Part shown: piece by piece, positions 12,401-26,700 of the stretch
Numbering within the stretch: the stretch's first letter is position 1
How the letters are laid out: each line of letters opens with the position of its first letter
From: Eopsaltria australis
Lineage: Eukaryota; Chordata; Aves; Passeriformes; Petroicidae
Assembly: GCA_034509425.1 (NCBI GenBank)
Contig: JAVTVJ010000668.1
Span: forward strand, 372,001-436,000
Direction of reading: 5' to 3'
Length of the DNA stretch: 64,000 bases
Translations under genes and position numbers: made by a program
Notes under the pieces: generated by a model
Database searches by the model: none
Seen by the model: only the letters and a program-made list of their open reading frames with translations
What the model was told of the DNA's origin: nothing

Positions 12401-15400
12401 ATCCATGGCACTGCCCTGTGCAGCACAGCTCTGCCCTGCCTCATCTCCTGCAGAGGCTCTCCCTGGGACACAGCAGGTGAAGGGAAGTAGGTGAGGAAAG
12501 CAGACACTCTACCTTTCCTGCAGGCTTCCTCATTACCCTTCTGTATCAGGAGGTAGGATGGTGAATCAGGGAAAAATGGGAGGGTAACCAGTTGAACCAG
12601 TGCTGAAAGTCCACTAGATGCTAACAACCATGGCCACAAAGCTTCGCTTCCTAAAATCTCCCTGGAAAGTGTATGTGAAACAAAATGATGCTGAAATAAT
12701 AGAATGAATGTTCAGGAAGTTTTTCTGAGTGATAAAGATTGCTCGGATTCCATTCAAGGGTGCACTGGAGCTAACCCCTGAATTTTAATTTGGCAAATTT
12801 CACGAATTTGGCTGTTTTTATTTCTGACAATTTATTTTAAAGGAATTCCTTGATATTTTGAAAATCTTTCTGAATATCATTGGAACCCAGTATAATGTCT
12901 AGAGAACTGATGAGGCTCATTTGACCACTGCTTGGCCACAAAACATATTGCTAAGGCTTTTTATGTAAGTACAATGAACTTTGAGGGGGAAGTCTCCTAG
13001 TAGAAAGAGTGTAGAAATAAGAAAAAATCATATTGGAAATAAGAAAAAATCATATTATGAGTAAATAATTTTCTGCCTTCTATATTTAAAACTATATTTC
13101 CCTCAAATATGATCAATATTTTTCTTCTGGCATAAGCTAAGGCATGTTTTGGGGAGGAGGAGAGTGTTTCTCAATCACTGATGAGGTGAGAGGGTAAAGC
13201 TATAGAAACATTTCTACTTTTAGTGTAACCTGATAGAAAAATTGGAGAATTTACCGTAGTCCAACAACCTGTCCTGTGAGTTTTCCCAGGGTCAGAAAAA
13301 CAGCAACAGTGGAGTTGGTGAACCCACGCAACTTCTTGGGTGAAATCTCTCCCACGTACTGAGGATGTATATTGAGAGAAAAACCTTGGAGATACAAGAG
13401 GATAAACAGCAGTTAAAATATTTAGAAAAGCTGAACTTTTGGACCATCCTCCCTTTTATAATTTCCATTCACTCTGGTATTTAGATTACAATATCTTGCA
13501 AAAGAGATGCCATCGTTCACTTTTAGTGAGTGCCTGGTGTATTTGCTTTAAAAATCATTGTTCAGGGATGGCTGCAGAGACAAGCTCAGGACAGCGAGTG
13601 AGGGGCCTGCAGACCTTGCAGGCCATGGGGACTTACCTGAACCAATGCCATAGAGGAAGCGCCCCACCAGAATCATCTCGAAGGACTTGGCTGTTTTACT
13701 GAGGGCCATGAAAAGTGCAGCTACCAACATGATCAGGTTGGTGAACATTTGGCACTTTTTCCTGGAAAAGAAAAAAAAAAAAACAAACCTTGAGGATTTA
13801 GTGTGAAATGAGAAGCTCTTGTACTCTTTTGACTACTCTTGCTGTGACAGGAAGCATGGAACAGCCATTCCTGCTGTTCTGAGGAATGGCTGAAATAAGT
13901 CCGACTTAGGATAGTCAGAATGGAGCTTTAAAATTTTAGGATCTTTTAGATTTGAATTAATACATTTTTATAGGTTAGAATTTAAACACTTGGAACCATT
14001 TGTCAACATTTCCACAGTACCAGTAGGGAAAAAGATTGAAGGACTGGCCCAGGTTGTCACCAAGATTTTAAATGGCTATAAGTCTTTGTAAAACGTCAGG
14101 TTGTTCCCCAGACATAGTCTGAGTCCACAGGTCCCATTCTAGAATGGCTCATACTAAAGACACTCCTGGCTCCATGGGTGATCTGAGATGGCAGACAGAG
14201 TTTTTTAGAGGCATATTTCATTTCAAAAGTCACTCCGTGAGAACCATGGGCTGGTGTGTTCACCACCCTGGTGTCTCAGGCTCCAAGTCTTTTGCACTCA
14301 GATGTTTTGCTGTGATGCTTGTTGGACAGGAGCCCCCCTGCACACTTTAAGGATTCACAGAGATGCTGTGTTTGGGCTGTGATTCAGCAATTAGGCTGCC
14401 ATGTGGTAAATAACCCACGGGAGAGGTGCATGATCTTGTTCCCAGCCTTGGGAGACTCTCTGCGTGTGGGATGAGGCAGTGTCCCACAAGAAATTTCTTG
14501 GGGGCACTTACCTGTTAGGAAAGAACACAATTGCAGGCAGGCTAAGATGGTTTGTTGAGACCCAAATGAGGGGCCTCTGGACCAGTGTGTTGTGGAGCAG
14601 ATCTTTAAGTGGGTCACACCAAGAAGATATGTTTGCCAATTTCTCTGCAAATGAAATTAGTGGTGTTACACACAAGGCACCGAGAACAGACCAGCCTGGT
14701 GAGGAATCCTTCCTTCATCCAGTGGGAAAGATAGTTTGGAACTGACTTTCAGTAAAAGGGATTGCCAAGAGCAGAGATGTCTCTTGGACATTTGTTTTGG
14801 CACTGATTATATCTTCACAGTGAAATTACAGGCCATTTATTTTTTTCTCTTCTCTCCGTATTTTCACTAGAGTAGATCTGAATATTTGATGTAATGTCAC
14901 CACCCCAAAATGAGTGTATTTAAATGGAAATGTGACTCTTCTTTGTCACATAAGGGTATTTTCCAGGTGTTTGAGTAACTGCATGTAATGTGTTACAACA
15001 GAAGATGCACAGCTCCTTTACTGGAGTTTGTAAAGCTTGGGAGATCTTTCTGAGAGTGAGAGGCGACCTTGAAGAGAATGTGATCCTGTGCCACTGCTCC
15101 CAGAGGCACCGATCCGGTGATGTGATGATGACTGCAGCCCTTACAGAACACGTTCCTGGGGAGGGCAGATAAACAGGACAGAAGGCTGCTTGGAAAAAGT
15201 GGATGTGCCAGGAAACCAAATCAATTGTCTTCAACAGGGCTGCTTCAAGCAAATAGAAGGGATTTATTTGTCCACCTTGGTATTTCCCTGTACTTTCTGA
15301 CTGCTGAACTGTCACAAGGAGCACTTACTTCCTGTATTTCGTGGTCAGGTAGCCACAGCAGAGGCTTCCCAGGAGTCCTCCTATCCCATAAACAGACACA

Positions 15401-16949
15401 ATGAAGGACCACAGCAGCATGATTGTCTCAGGATGGAGGGGAGAGCCGTGTCGCTCTATCCAGGTTTCATTAATGAACTTTCTGATGTGCTGGAAAATAA
15501 AACGAGATTTGGCTGGATAATGGGTATGAGATCCCTTCACACTTGGCTGTTGTACTTCAGATCAAGCCTGTGGTTCTAATATTAGGCTTATTTTGAGACT
15601 TTTTTTAGTAAAACAAGTTCATTGAGATCACTCTGCAAATTCTTCAGGTCTGTATCAGTCAGGTAGCTTCCTGCAAGCATGCTGAGAGCTCAGTGGGTGC
15701 CCTCCTTTGGAGGCTCGCACACTACATGGCTTATTTAAAACAGAAAATGCTGTCCAGTTCTTTAAAGGAGGAAAAATTCTCTACACAAGTGATGTTACTG
15801 TTAGCCAGAAAGGCCTAGCCATATCAGCTGAATGCTCAGTAAATCTGGGATTTATGGGGGAACAGGGGGCTCAGGCTCTCACCTCTGTGTTTTCAGCCTC
15901 AGACAGATGGCTACTTACCACAGAAGGATAGTTGATGACAGAAATATGGAATCCATAAGGGAAGCTACCACCAATTCCCAGCACTAAGATCATCTGAAGT
16001 AGTCCCCGGAACTGAACCTGCAAAGCAAAGATAAAATGCTCCATCAGCTTCTCACTCCTCTAGTTTTGTGCAAGGCCAGAGACTTTGTAGCCACCACACT
16101 GGTCCTTCCTCTTTGTCCACTTCAGATCCTTTTGAATTTAAACATTTTTCAGAATCCCTCCAATCTGCTGCCAAAGCGTGACCATCAGCCACAGTGCCAC
16201 AGCAAACAACATGGGTGTAAGGGGGATAATCCAGCATTCTGCTTGCAAGAAGAAAAAGGAGTTTGAAAAGGTGTTCCTGACAGTAGAGCTCTCACTGTAT
16301 GCCTGCAACATCCCACAGGTTGGCTGGATAAAGGTGCCAGTCCTGGATGTGGGGAAGAGGGAAGCATTTTCTGTGTCTGCAATCAACAGCAACCAATGTA
16401 CACCAAACCATAATGTATGATGATACAGATCACTTCTTCCCTTTTTAAGATTGTGGAAACTCTTGATGGATTATGTTAATTATCCTTTGATGAAGTGAAG
16501 AAAGTAATTTATTTAAAAGTTTAAGTCATAATTTCTTAGCCTTTTGCTGTACCATTAATATTTTCATCATTTTGGGAAGTAATCAGAATGCTTAATATTT
16601 AGTATTGTTTTCAGTAATTTAGAAGACGAAGTAAAGTATCATAGTCAGTGGTGGAAGAGCCAGAGCTCTTTTAGGTTTTTGTTTCATTTCATTTCATTTC
16701 ATTTCATTTCATTTCATTTCATTTCACTTTATCTTGTTGCATAGAAAAGACAATGCAACGTGATCTTCATGGCCCCAAGCCCCATTGCTCTCTGTGATGT
16801 TTAAATACAGAAAGGCAAGATGGTCTCTGTAACAAAGGAATTTGAAACCTTTAAAGCATCTGACTCTCTAGTATTATGTTCTCTTTGTCTTTAGCAAGCC
16901 AGAGGAGGAGATGTGAGCAGGTACTCACCAGGTTGGAGAAGGCAGCCAT
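9425..16949 (-). CDS. SLC2A11L: SLC2A11-like facilitative transporter, copy A (12 coding exons, 498 aa)
   Basis: A class II GLUT, major facilitator superfamily, predicted as a 12-TM plasma or organelle membrane uniporter. Coding exons in order: 16929-16949, 15919-16017, 15329-15489, 13637-13761, 13255-13384, 12513-12661, 11806-11993, 11548-11658, 10959-11060, 10744-10819, 9959-10086, 9425-9631. All have AG/GT borders (exon 7 donor GTTGAG) and sum to 1497 bp, including the stop. The start is MAAFSNL in a 21-bp exon. Motifs: NETW sequon in the first outer loop, GRFLYG at the end of TM4, [18 protein letters not shown] (TM5), QLCGINAIYFY (TM7), [22 protein letters not shown]-terminus CTKL. Oddities: PESPR is PDSPS, and the TM2-TM3 GRK-type loop reads KYRKKK without its glycine. 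The frame is open, so it is probably functional; the substrate is unknown. Confidence 0.93.
16682..16727. repeat. (ATTTC)n pentanucleotide microsatellite
   Basis: About nine perfect units of a five-base repeat lie in intron 1 of copy A. It is a simple repeat with no coding content. Confidence 0.9.
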
Positions 16950-16992
16950 CTCCTGTGCCAGAGCCAGTGCCTGCTGCTCACTGCTGGGACCT

Positions 16993-19900
16993 GCCAAGGG
17001 AACCAAATGCTCACATTATACAACAGCAGGATCAGTGAACTAGTCCCATGTTACTGAGGTTAAATTTTACTTCAGAGGTTTTTGAGTCAATTACACATAT
17101 CTCAGCTGTCGTACAAAGTTTAGGATTGCTGGATTAAATATTTCAACCAACAGTTATGCCTGGCCCCAGTAAACAGGATGGTGGCCCTTGCAGAACCTGT
17201 ACACTTCCTGAGCTCTGCCTTCTGCTAGGGGGACAGGGGACTGAGAAACGATTTTAAACAGGATTCCCATCATCAGAACCTGCTCAGTTTTCTGTATAAG
17301 TGAGAAACACAGGGACAAGAGTTCTCTGTTGGGAATCTTGGATGGGGCTTGGACAGTGAACTCCAGGACTTTGGCATGTAACAGGAAAGAGCTGTCCACT
17401 CTCCAGGTGATGGCAACTGGAGCACATCGGAACTTAATCATTACTGGAAGCAACTGAACTTCTCCATGATTTTGAAATGGGGTGCAAACTTAACAATTCC
17501 ACAGTGGCACACCTGGCTTGACCAGCCAAGTATTTAGTAGATGATTTTTCTTTGCTAGTAGAGAGAGAGGTTCATCACGCACAGTTTTGTCTGATGTCTC
17601 CACTAGTCAGTGGGCTTATTCCTGTGTCTGCAATGAAAAATAAGGTTGTTTTGAAGCTGTTCTGTAACCTCCACAGTTGGATTGATGTCTGTTTCTTCAG
17701 AGAGTAAATTCTCAGGCTTTAACTTCAGTTATTTCACAATTAAGAGGGTCTTGAATGCATTCAGTTGGTAAATGGCTTAGTTATCATTTGCCATTTGCAC
17801 TTCAGTTAAAGGAGAGGATGAAGAAATCATAAAGGGCTTAGTTGATGAAAGCAATCATATTTACTAGAAAATATTTCATATGCAAAGCATATTCCTGGAT
17901 TCTCTTGGTAATATTTGAATTGTGGTGTGTGGCACCACCCAGCCATTTCTCCTGCCGCTTTCGGGCCTCATCACGACCTTGACTTTGCTGTTGATTTGTG
18001 CTGAGAGTTCATGGAGGGATTTTTTTGTCAGTTCAGGTTCTCCAGCTGTTGTTAGAACACAAATGAGACTGTGCCTTTGATGCTAAGAATTAATTTCCTT
18101 TTCTGTAAAGTTACACAAAGTTGAAACAACATGATGTGCATCTGACAAAGGGACGAAACTCCACATTAGCTGCTGGTATCTGCCTTGCTCAGATGATGGT
18201 GGGGGCCACACAAACAGGCAATAACACGCAGATTTCAGCATGGGGCACTCCTTCTCAAATGCAGCCTGTTGCACATATTTTCTAATGTTTTGCTGTACCC
18301 ACTTCTGCTTAGTGTATTTATACATATTGGGACCTACACATTTTGCTCTTGGACTTTAGGATTCCTGCTTTGGGTAGGTTTAATCTTCTTCTCATAACTC
18401 CCTTCCTGTGTGATGTCTTTTGCATTTATGGTGATTAGTGACTGTCCTGCATGTGTGCTGTTATTGCTTGGACTGTTCTGAGGCCTCCTTTGTTGGATGT
18501 GCAGTTTCATAATCAGTGCTAACAAGTAGCTAGCAGATATCTCACAGATACCCTTTAGTCAGATTTGTGCTCAGGACAGTAAATCTCACAGCATCAAGTC
18601 ATTCAGTCATTTATCTTGCAATTCTACAGTCATGACACACATATCCAAAGCTGTGCTGAGCCTTCCTTGATACAGATCCATATTTTTTCTGTCCTGCTGC
18701 CAGAAGTTCATAGATACATTTTTAAAGTTTCTTTATCTGTCTCAATTAGTATTTGAGACAAATCTTACCAATCAACTGATGTGTCTGGGAGAAAACGTGC
18801 ATGTGCTGTTCCTGAATTACTGTCCTCTTTGCCCCTGTCCCCTCCCACAGATATTTGAACCACACCTTTTGCTGTTTCATCCCTTGGCCACTCTGTCCCC
18901 ACAGCACAGCTCTCGCTCCACTGAGCACAGGCCAAGGCTGACCTGTGCTCCACATGGCTGTTCCACCTCATGGTCACAGCAATGTTCCACAGGGCATCAC
19001 TGGCTTCCTGGGGAGGCTCCTGTGGGGAAGGCTTTCCTAAATGGCACCTAATGGATAACTGGGATCACAGAAGTGACTCACTGGAGAGTCTGTCAGCAGT
19101 GCTACACAGCGCCACTCTGCTCCTGCTCCCAAAGATTTCAGGGATTGTTCTAATGGAATGGTGTTTCCAGAATGACTGGTAGGGAAGAGAGAACTCTGTT
19201 TTGCAAGAAGTTGGTATTTCTTTTCTCTTCATAGCTGTTTCCAGATGACTGGTAGTATTTAATCATATTACATGTATATGGAACACTACAAAATCATTGA
19301 GTTTTCTGATTTTAGGACACTTCACATTTTGTAGATATATAATTCTAGTTATGTAGTTATATTTAGTGAGATGTCTGGAGTACTAAAGACAGGAATAGTG
19401 AAAAATCCCAAACACGGAAGGATATGCACACCAACAACTTCTTCTAGTCAACTGCCCCTGAGGAGATCATGACGTGGGGAAAGAAATGTTTGTGGACACC
19501 AGAGGTTTTATTACAAGGCAATCTGCCATTTTTATTTTAGTTACCGTTTGCAATTAAAAATAAGCGGCAATTAAGACGAACAATTGAGTTCTTATTTTGA
19601 ATAACCTTATTTGAGTTGAAGTAAATATGCCAGTCAAAGCAAGAGCAGAGGCAAAACCACCTATTTTACTGTGCAAGTCTAGAGCTTGGACTTTAAATTG
19701 TACAGTGTGCACCACAGTAAGCCTTAGCTTTGTTCATGTTCTTCCTAACAGTATTGCTTTCCTTCCATGACTGTGTGAGCTTCTCATTAATTGAGGGAAA
19801 CACACAGAATATTAAACACCTTCTAAAGAAAAGAAAAGTCCCATGGGCCTGTATATTTCCAAAAAAGTTTCTGATTAAATCAGTTCCAGTCTGAGGTCGT

Positions 19901-20736
19901 TCTTCTGCAGTAAACAGGTTCCAGGTAGCCAAAAGTCACACAAGGGAAGTAGCAGTTCAGTTGCTGTGAGATTCACAGCCCTTGGGATATTTGTGGGAAT
20001 TCTGCCCCTGGAGGAGGAGCTACAGACTTGAGATGACAGCAGTGATGGGCAGGATAGCACAGAGTCTGAAATGAGTGTGGGTGCTTGTGGTTTGTGGTGA
20101 CTGGATTCCATCCATCAGCCCTTTAGCTCTATTGCTGCTCAAGGCAATCTGAAATGGCTGAAGTCTGTCAAACCAGACACTACACAAGGACAACATGGCA
20201 CTGTGCATGGGAACCTGGCAAGCTTTGGTTATTCAGCTGAATTTAGAGAAACAAAGAATTTATCTCCTATTCCACTAAATTTTTTCTTTAATCTGTTATG
20301 GATTGAACGCTAGCCAGAGATAGCCAGCCAAGAACTTCACTGTTCCCATTTCAGCGCTGTAAAAACATACTCAGAAATCATAGAGAGAGAGGATCACAGG
20401 TCTTTCCTTTCTCCGTGGTCAGCAGAGTGTTTATAAATTCTACATGTGTAGTTTCAGTGTGTATTAGTTGCTCTGTTAAAAAGAGATTTACACATCAGCA
20501 CGTTAAACCAAAACGCTCATGATTCTCATGAGTCTATCCTGTTAGTATCAGCCCTTATCCCTTTCCAGAGCTGCCCAGAGTGGAGTGCTTGACAAAGAAG
20601 CTGGTTTGACGAAATGGGAACCTTGTGAGAGATGTGAAAGCTGACAGTCCATTTGGAGCAACTTGTTAGTCAGAAAATGGCAAATGTCTTTTTTTCCCTA
20701 CTTTTTTACAAACACCTGATTCCCCCTTGCTGCCTG
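16993..20736. other. Intergenic between copies A and B
   Basis: This holds the presumed promoter of copy A at its left end (conserved blocks at 17056-17147) and the presumed 3' UTR of copy B at its right end. I looked for relic exons using GLUT landmark motifs (FEMI-GRF, PETKGK, QLCG) and saw none. Only chance ORFs are present. Confidence 0.55.
17056..17147 (-). promoter_or_regulatory. Upstream conserved block pair, copy A
   Basis: Two short AT-rich blocks (plus-strand gaggttaaattttacttc at 17056 and ggattaaatatttcaac at 17131) lie 107 and 182 bp upstream of the start codon. Similar blocks at nearly the same spacing occur upstream of copies B and C and of the relic copy. This suggests shared core-promoter or 5' UTR elements; the second block includes a TATA-like ATATTTAA on the minus strand. 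Confidence 0.45.
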
Positions 20737-23700
20737 TCAAAGCTTGGTGCAGAAGGTGTAATCCTCTGTGACACGATTTGCAGTTGCTGGAATACGCTTG
20801 TTTTTGAAGTTTAGCTTATTGAATTCTTCTGTGATTTCCATGATTGATTTCCCTTTTGTTTCTGGGAGGAACAGGTGGATAATTATCCCTGAAGTGAAAA
20901 GTACCACCATAAAGATGAGGAAGCAGAAGTGCTTGAGTCTTTCCTGCAGGGAAAAGCAGAGTGAGAAAGAGAGCAAGATGAGCATATCTTTGCTTTAGCC
21001 ACTTTCTTGGCACATTTTTTGTACTTGGGTCCCAAAGTATTTTGAATTCGCTAAGGAATTCTTTCCGTTTTGACCTTTGACAAATATTTCAATCTGAATG
21101 ATTATCTCGGGCAAATCAGGCTTGCAAAAGAGGACGTGGGGGAGCCCAGAGCGCTCTGGAGTGAGCCAGCACTGTCACCAGCGCTGCTCATCCTCCTGTC
21201 CCGTGGCTGCTGGAGCTGAGCGCCCCGGGCAGCCCCGGGCAGAGGCAGCGGCACTCACCACGATGAACGGGAAGGTGGTGCCGATCACGAACACTCCCAG
21301 CCAGTTCAGAACGGCGCTGATCACAAACGCGGGGGGTCTGCAGGACAGCTTGAAAATTTCAACCCTGGTGGAAACCGTGGCACCGCCTGAAAGGAAAGAA
21401 GGGCAGGAATTGTTACTGGTTGATGTGTTTGGCTTTGGCATTTGGATTGAGTGTTACTGTTACACAGGCTGCAAACAGATGGCACTATCATGGACTGGCA
21501 TGAGCACGAGAATTGCACAGCGACATTGGGCATGTTGCTCTTTTTTACAATAGAAAACATTTGTGGCATCTAATAAACCGCCAGACATCAGCTTATTACA
21601 GTGGTTAAATGTCACCCTGGTTTTCACAGTGTTCTATGTTTTTACTTCAGCAGTAGAATTTCCCATGCATTTTCTATAAACACAGTCCTTGTTTTCCTAA
21701 CCGGCGTAAATTGTTTTAAACTTCTAGATTGTTTTCATTCCTTTCTCCTAAAGTGGAGAAAGATGATAAACTGTGTCACTATCCTGTAAAATTGTAGAAG
21801 TAGTAACCTCATTTACCAATCCACAACTGCCTTTAAAAAATATAAAATTGAAAAAATAAAGAAAGGTAAGCTCTCTTTACTGGTCCTGCCTGAGAGGTCC
21901 TGACCTGCTCTGAAATCTGCGTGTTCCTTTCATGTCCAACAGTGCAACAGTAAAACATTCAAATATACGTTTGGGGAGATCCAAGAATTAAGCAGTTGAC
22001 ACTTGATGAAGCCTGGCATCCTCTCATGAAAGGAGATGTGTCAGGACAGAATGACAATTATTATTGCTAAAAAGAATTCTCTGTGTGATTCTGCTTGGTC
22101 ACCGATGAGTGATCTTCCCACATTTACTTCCTGGGCATTTCAGTTATGTTTTGAAGTTACAGATTTCAACTGTTTTGAGTTAGGAAAATAATTCAACCCT
22201 GCTGTATGGGAAGGCAAATATTTTAAAAATTATTAGCCTTTATAAAATAGAATTTAACGAGTAGCAGGCACTAAATGCTAGGACAGAAATTATTCCAAAG
22301 TAGGTCTTCTGCTCTACTGTGTATGTGGGATAAGATGTAACATTATACAACACCGAATTTAAAAGAACTCTTGCTTTTCTTTTTCTCTTTTTTTCTTTTC
22401 CTAGCATTTAAAAAAAATCTTTTACCCATCTGCTTTTGCTCTATTTTTGCTGTATTTTTCCAGTGTGTTCCTTTCCTCTTCTTAGCAAAAGCCAAATCTG
22501 ATGGTATTGAATTTTCTGTCCAATGAATAATTGGACCCACAATGTTTAAATGACTACAAGATTATGTTAAATGAATTTACTTATGTTAAAAAAGGTGCAA
22601 TATAATGCAGTATTTTCCTAACCCTATTAATAAGCTCACATGACTTAATTCCTTTATTTCCTTTGATTGAGATCTTACCTGGCCCAACAGCAAAGACAAC
22701 TGAAAACAGGATAATGAGACCAAGGCTGCAGTAAGGCATCCAGAAGTACCAATCCTGGGGGAAAAAAGCCCATAACAAAATTCTGGTTGAAAACTGGCAA
22801 CAGCCCTAGGTGAGGAGTGCTCCTGCTTTTCCAACACTGTCACCTCAAGAAAGAAGTGTTCAGTGTGTGGGAACTGAGAGATGTGAGTGCTTCACTGGGG
22901 ATGGAGCAGCTGAAGCCTTTGTTAGGTGAGCAGAGATGTGGGTCTGGCAGTGCAGGGCAGCTGCAAATCTAGGAAGGCTTCAATTAAACCAAGTCTGAAG
23001 TGTACTTTTGCACCCTGTCCTTTTTCCTTTTTGACCTCATAGTCCTTCCTCCAATCCTTAAAGATATGAGAAGGACAAATCACATCTTTCTTCACTTTTC
23101 TTAAGTTACAGATTTAATAGCTCGTACTAAAAAGCGGTTTTTCCAGATCTTAGTCAAGGAGAAATGAGATTTGGTGCTTTAGGGGAAAAAAGATCTCTCC
23201 GATGTTTGAGAGCCTTCATGGATGAAACAAAATCAGAAGTTTGCTGCCACCTTGCTTCCAGGTTAATTTTGCAGTGTATCCATAGAGCAGCTCCAGATGA
23301 GCTCTGGTAACCCGGGTGATTTGCTTCTGAAAAAGCTACAGCAATGCCACAGAGGTATCACTTTGAGAAGTGAACTACTCTCCAGCCTGTGAACAGAGAG
23401 TGCCTTCCCACAATTATCTGCAGCAAAGTTCAATTTCAAATTAACTGATGCCAAAGGTCTGGGGTTTTGTTGTCACTTGTTAGAAGCAGCATGAATAAAA
23501 AGGGCCATTTTCCTAGGACTGTCCTGTGCTCTGTGCTGGCCTGTGGTGTTTGCAGCCTGATGAAGGCAGCAATCAGCCTCCCAGTGTTTTAAATGCTCTC
23601 TGCTAAGGGCATGGGATCATGTTGAGAGGAAGGCAGGAGTACAACAGACAACTGGCTGAGACAGAGTTTAGTCCTGCATACAGACAAGCTTGATCTAAGC

Positions 23701-26700
23701 CTCACTTCCCTTTCTCAGTAGCGTGGTCCTGGCAGTGAGCTTTAGACCAGAAACAGAATAGACAGAGGAAGCTGCTGTGAGCAGAATTTCCTTACCTGCA
23801 GGGAGAGGGTCACAGTGATAGCAGCTAGCAGAGAACCCATGATCCAGTAGCCTCCCCTCAGGAGCACTTTCCTGCCCAGCCGCTCAATGATGGAGCTCTG
23901 AAGGACAGAAATCACATCGGTGTCAGTGCTGGGGTGCAAAGTGTGTCCCACCCCCCTGGTGATGTGACTTACACAGACCACAGCAGCTACGAGTTCAGAC
24001 AGTCCAATAGAGAGGGTCATGTAGGAGGCCATTTTTTCATCAAAGCCAGCTGCCTGGAGGACTTCAAAAGTATAAAAGTAAATCTGGAAAAAAGAAAACC
24101 ACCCATAAAACAGTAAGAGAAGAAAACAATTGAATTCTTACCCAAAGTTGCCTGACACTGCCCTAGATATGAGGTGCTAATCAGGGAGCATGCAGCTCAG
24201 CTTTGGAGTGAGCTGGAATTCTGCATTATTTTTGGTAGTATTCACTTTATCAGCAGACAAAAATATTATAAAATGTTATATAATGAATTCATTAATTAAT
24301 TTGATAAAAGATAAAACGTTGGGCTAATTGGACCTCCAGCTACTACAATGCAATTAATTTTGCAGAATACTGATTTAGGTGCTTTCATAAACAGCCAGGT
24401 GTATCTTTTTTTCAGAGCCCATCCAAAAACATCATTGTAGGATATTCCCAAGAAAGAAGAGTGTGGGTTATATAGTCTTGAGGGGGTAAAACAAACATCT
24501 TTTCAAGTATCTCTGCTAGGGTTTGGAGATAGGCTGAGGTGATAAAGATTCCAGTTCAAGCTGTGTTAGATTCAGCTGTGTATTCCCTTTACAGATGCTG
24601 CTGCATGGTGGTGTTAGAGGTAGGAGGGTCATGCAGGAATTGCAAAGCTGTGCCTTCAGAAGGATCCCAGCAAAGCAGTGCTGTGAGGAGAGCAGAGCTG
24701 CAGCAGCTGCACAGCAGGGAGCCTGCTTGTTGTTAGCTTTGAGGGCAGGGTGAGCAGGCTGCCATCCCAGCATCTCAGGGGCTAAGAGCCAGGGACAGAC
24801 AGCAGCAGTTGCAGCGAGCAGTCACAGAAAACTACAGATTTTGCCAGTAGAGGATGGCTCATTGGTAAGAGTGAGCTCTGGAGCCCTGCAGTGGCTCCTG
24901 AATGTGGCTGTTCAATGAGTCTAACTCCAGCAAGGACCAGGAGCTGGGCAGGGGGATGTCACACAGAGAACCCAGCCAAGCTCTGTGGCTGCTGCTGGCC
25001 TCTAGAGGGGCTGGCACACAGCAAGGTTTGCTCTGAGAAACCTGAGAAAAATGTAGGAAGCTCCTGTGAGCTGTGATACCTTGGGACTGTAAGGGGGAAA
25101 TACACTCAACTGCATTGATGCCACACAGCTGAATGGTGGCGGTCAGAATAACTATCATGTACAGCTGCCAACGGAAAGCTGGTTCTTTCACTAGTTCCAG
25201 GACACTCAAGATCTTGGTGTTTTTCATTGTTGCCTTCTCTTTCACGATGTCATCAATCTCTGCTTGGTGTTGGCCTTCACCCCAAAGCTGCCTTATGGCT
25301 GTGAAGAAGGAGAGCGAGACGTGCCGTGTTAATTCGTCTCTGTTTGTTCCCTAAGAAGGTTCCTGAGTAGGTGATACAAATGTCTGGGGCCGTGCTGAGG
25401 GGCAGAGATGTCTCACAGGGTGTTCCAGAGCCCTGGTCCCCTCGTGCACAGTGGCACCTGCTGTGACAGAGGGGCCTGCTGGAGTGCACAGAGGCTCCCT
25501 CCCTGCCCATGGGGCCACTGTTGTGCCTTCCTCCTTCTCTCAGGGTGTGAGCAGGGTACACAGCCAACAACCAGAGCTAAGGGGTGCCCAGTGGAGCCCT
25601 GCAGTGCAAACAGCTATTTTTCATTTATCATTTAGCATTAATCATCAGACTGACAGTGCAGGTGGTGTCAGACAAATGCGAAAGGTTTTGTAATACAGAG
25701 CTGTAGAGGGAAGTAGTTTTGTGTTCTGTGTGGGGACTACAACAATGATGGACTTAGGAGATATTCACAGAGCCATGTTGGGAATGAGCAGGGAGAAACT
25801 GTCCTATTTATTTCTTTCCATATGGGGAAAGCAAGCATCACAAAATAATTCTAAGTCAACAAGAACAACAGGAGTCAATGTGAGCAACAGGAACCTGAAG
25901 CCCTCAGTTACCTTTTTTGCAGCCTTCCAGGTCTCCTTTGTGCATGAGGAGATAGGGTGGGGACTCTGGGAAGAAGGGAAGCGCGACCAGCTGGACCAGT
26001 GCTGGGAGGCCACAGGAGGCCATCAGCATGGGCCACAGGGACTGGCTGCCCAACAGCTCCCTGGGGGAGAAAATGTGGATTACAGGAAGAATTCATTGCA
26101 TTGGCTTTGAGGAGAGAAAGGAATGGATGGAAAAGCAGAGGAAAATGTGGGTTAGAGTAAAAGTTCATTGCATTGGCTTCAAGGAGAGAAAGGAATGGAT
26201 GGAAAAGCAGAGGGAGAAGCAAAAGGTAGAAGATCCAGAAATGAACTGTGTGGGTAATAATTTTACCTTTGTCCTGAAATTTGCCCTACGGCTTTTCCCA
26301 ACGACCAGAAGAAAGAGGAAGTAGAGTTTGCAAATCCACGCAGCTTCCTAGGGGAAATTTCTCCAACATATTGGTGATGTAGAGGAACACAAAGACCTTG
26401 AGGTGAAGAGGAAATCGTGGGAGAGAAGAAAGAAGACATCACCATTGGAAATAAAATTGGGTGTAAAGGATTAAGCATCACAGAATGCAGCTGTCTCTGG
26501 CTCATACCTCAACCCACATCCAAGGCTTTTCAGTTCTAGGTTTTTAAACTCTTTCTGCAAAAGTATTGGTTCTCTTTGCAGAGTGCAGCTTCCTGATCTT
26601 AAGAAATGTACAGTTTTCCCATTAAAGTGTAGGTGTAGCCTCATCATAAGATCTCCTGTGAGCCTTAGCATGTTTTAAAGGACACAGAGTATGCAAGTGC

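Noticed and set aside
13015..13058. Short doublet (taagaaaaaatcatatt repeated) in an intron of copy A
   Set aside because: It is a small local slippage duplication of about 22 bp with no sign of function.
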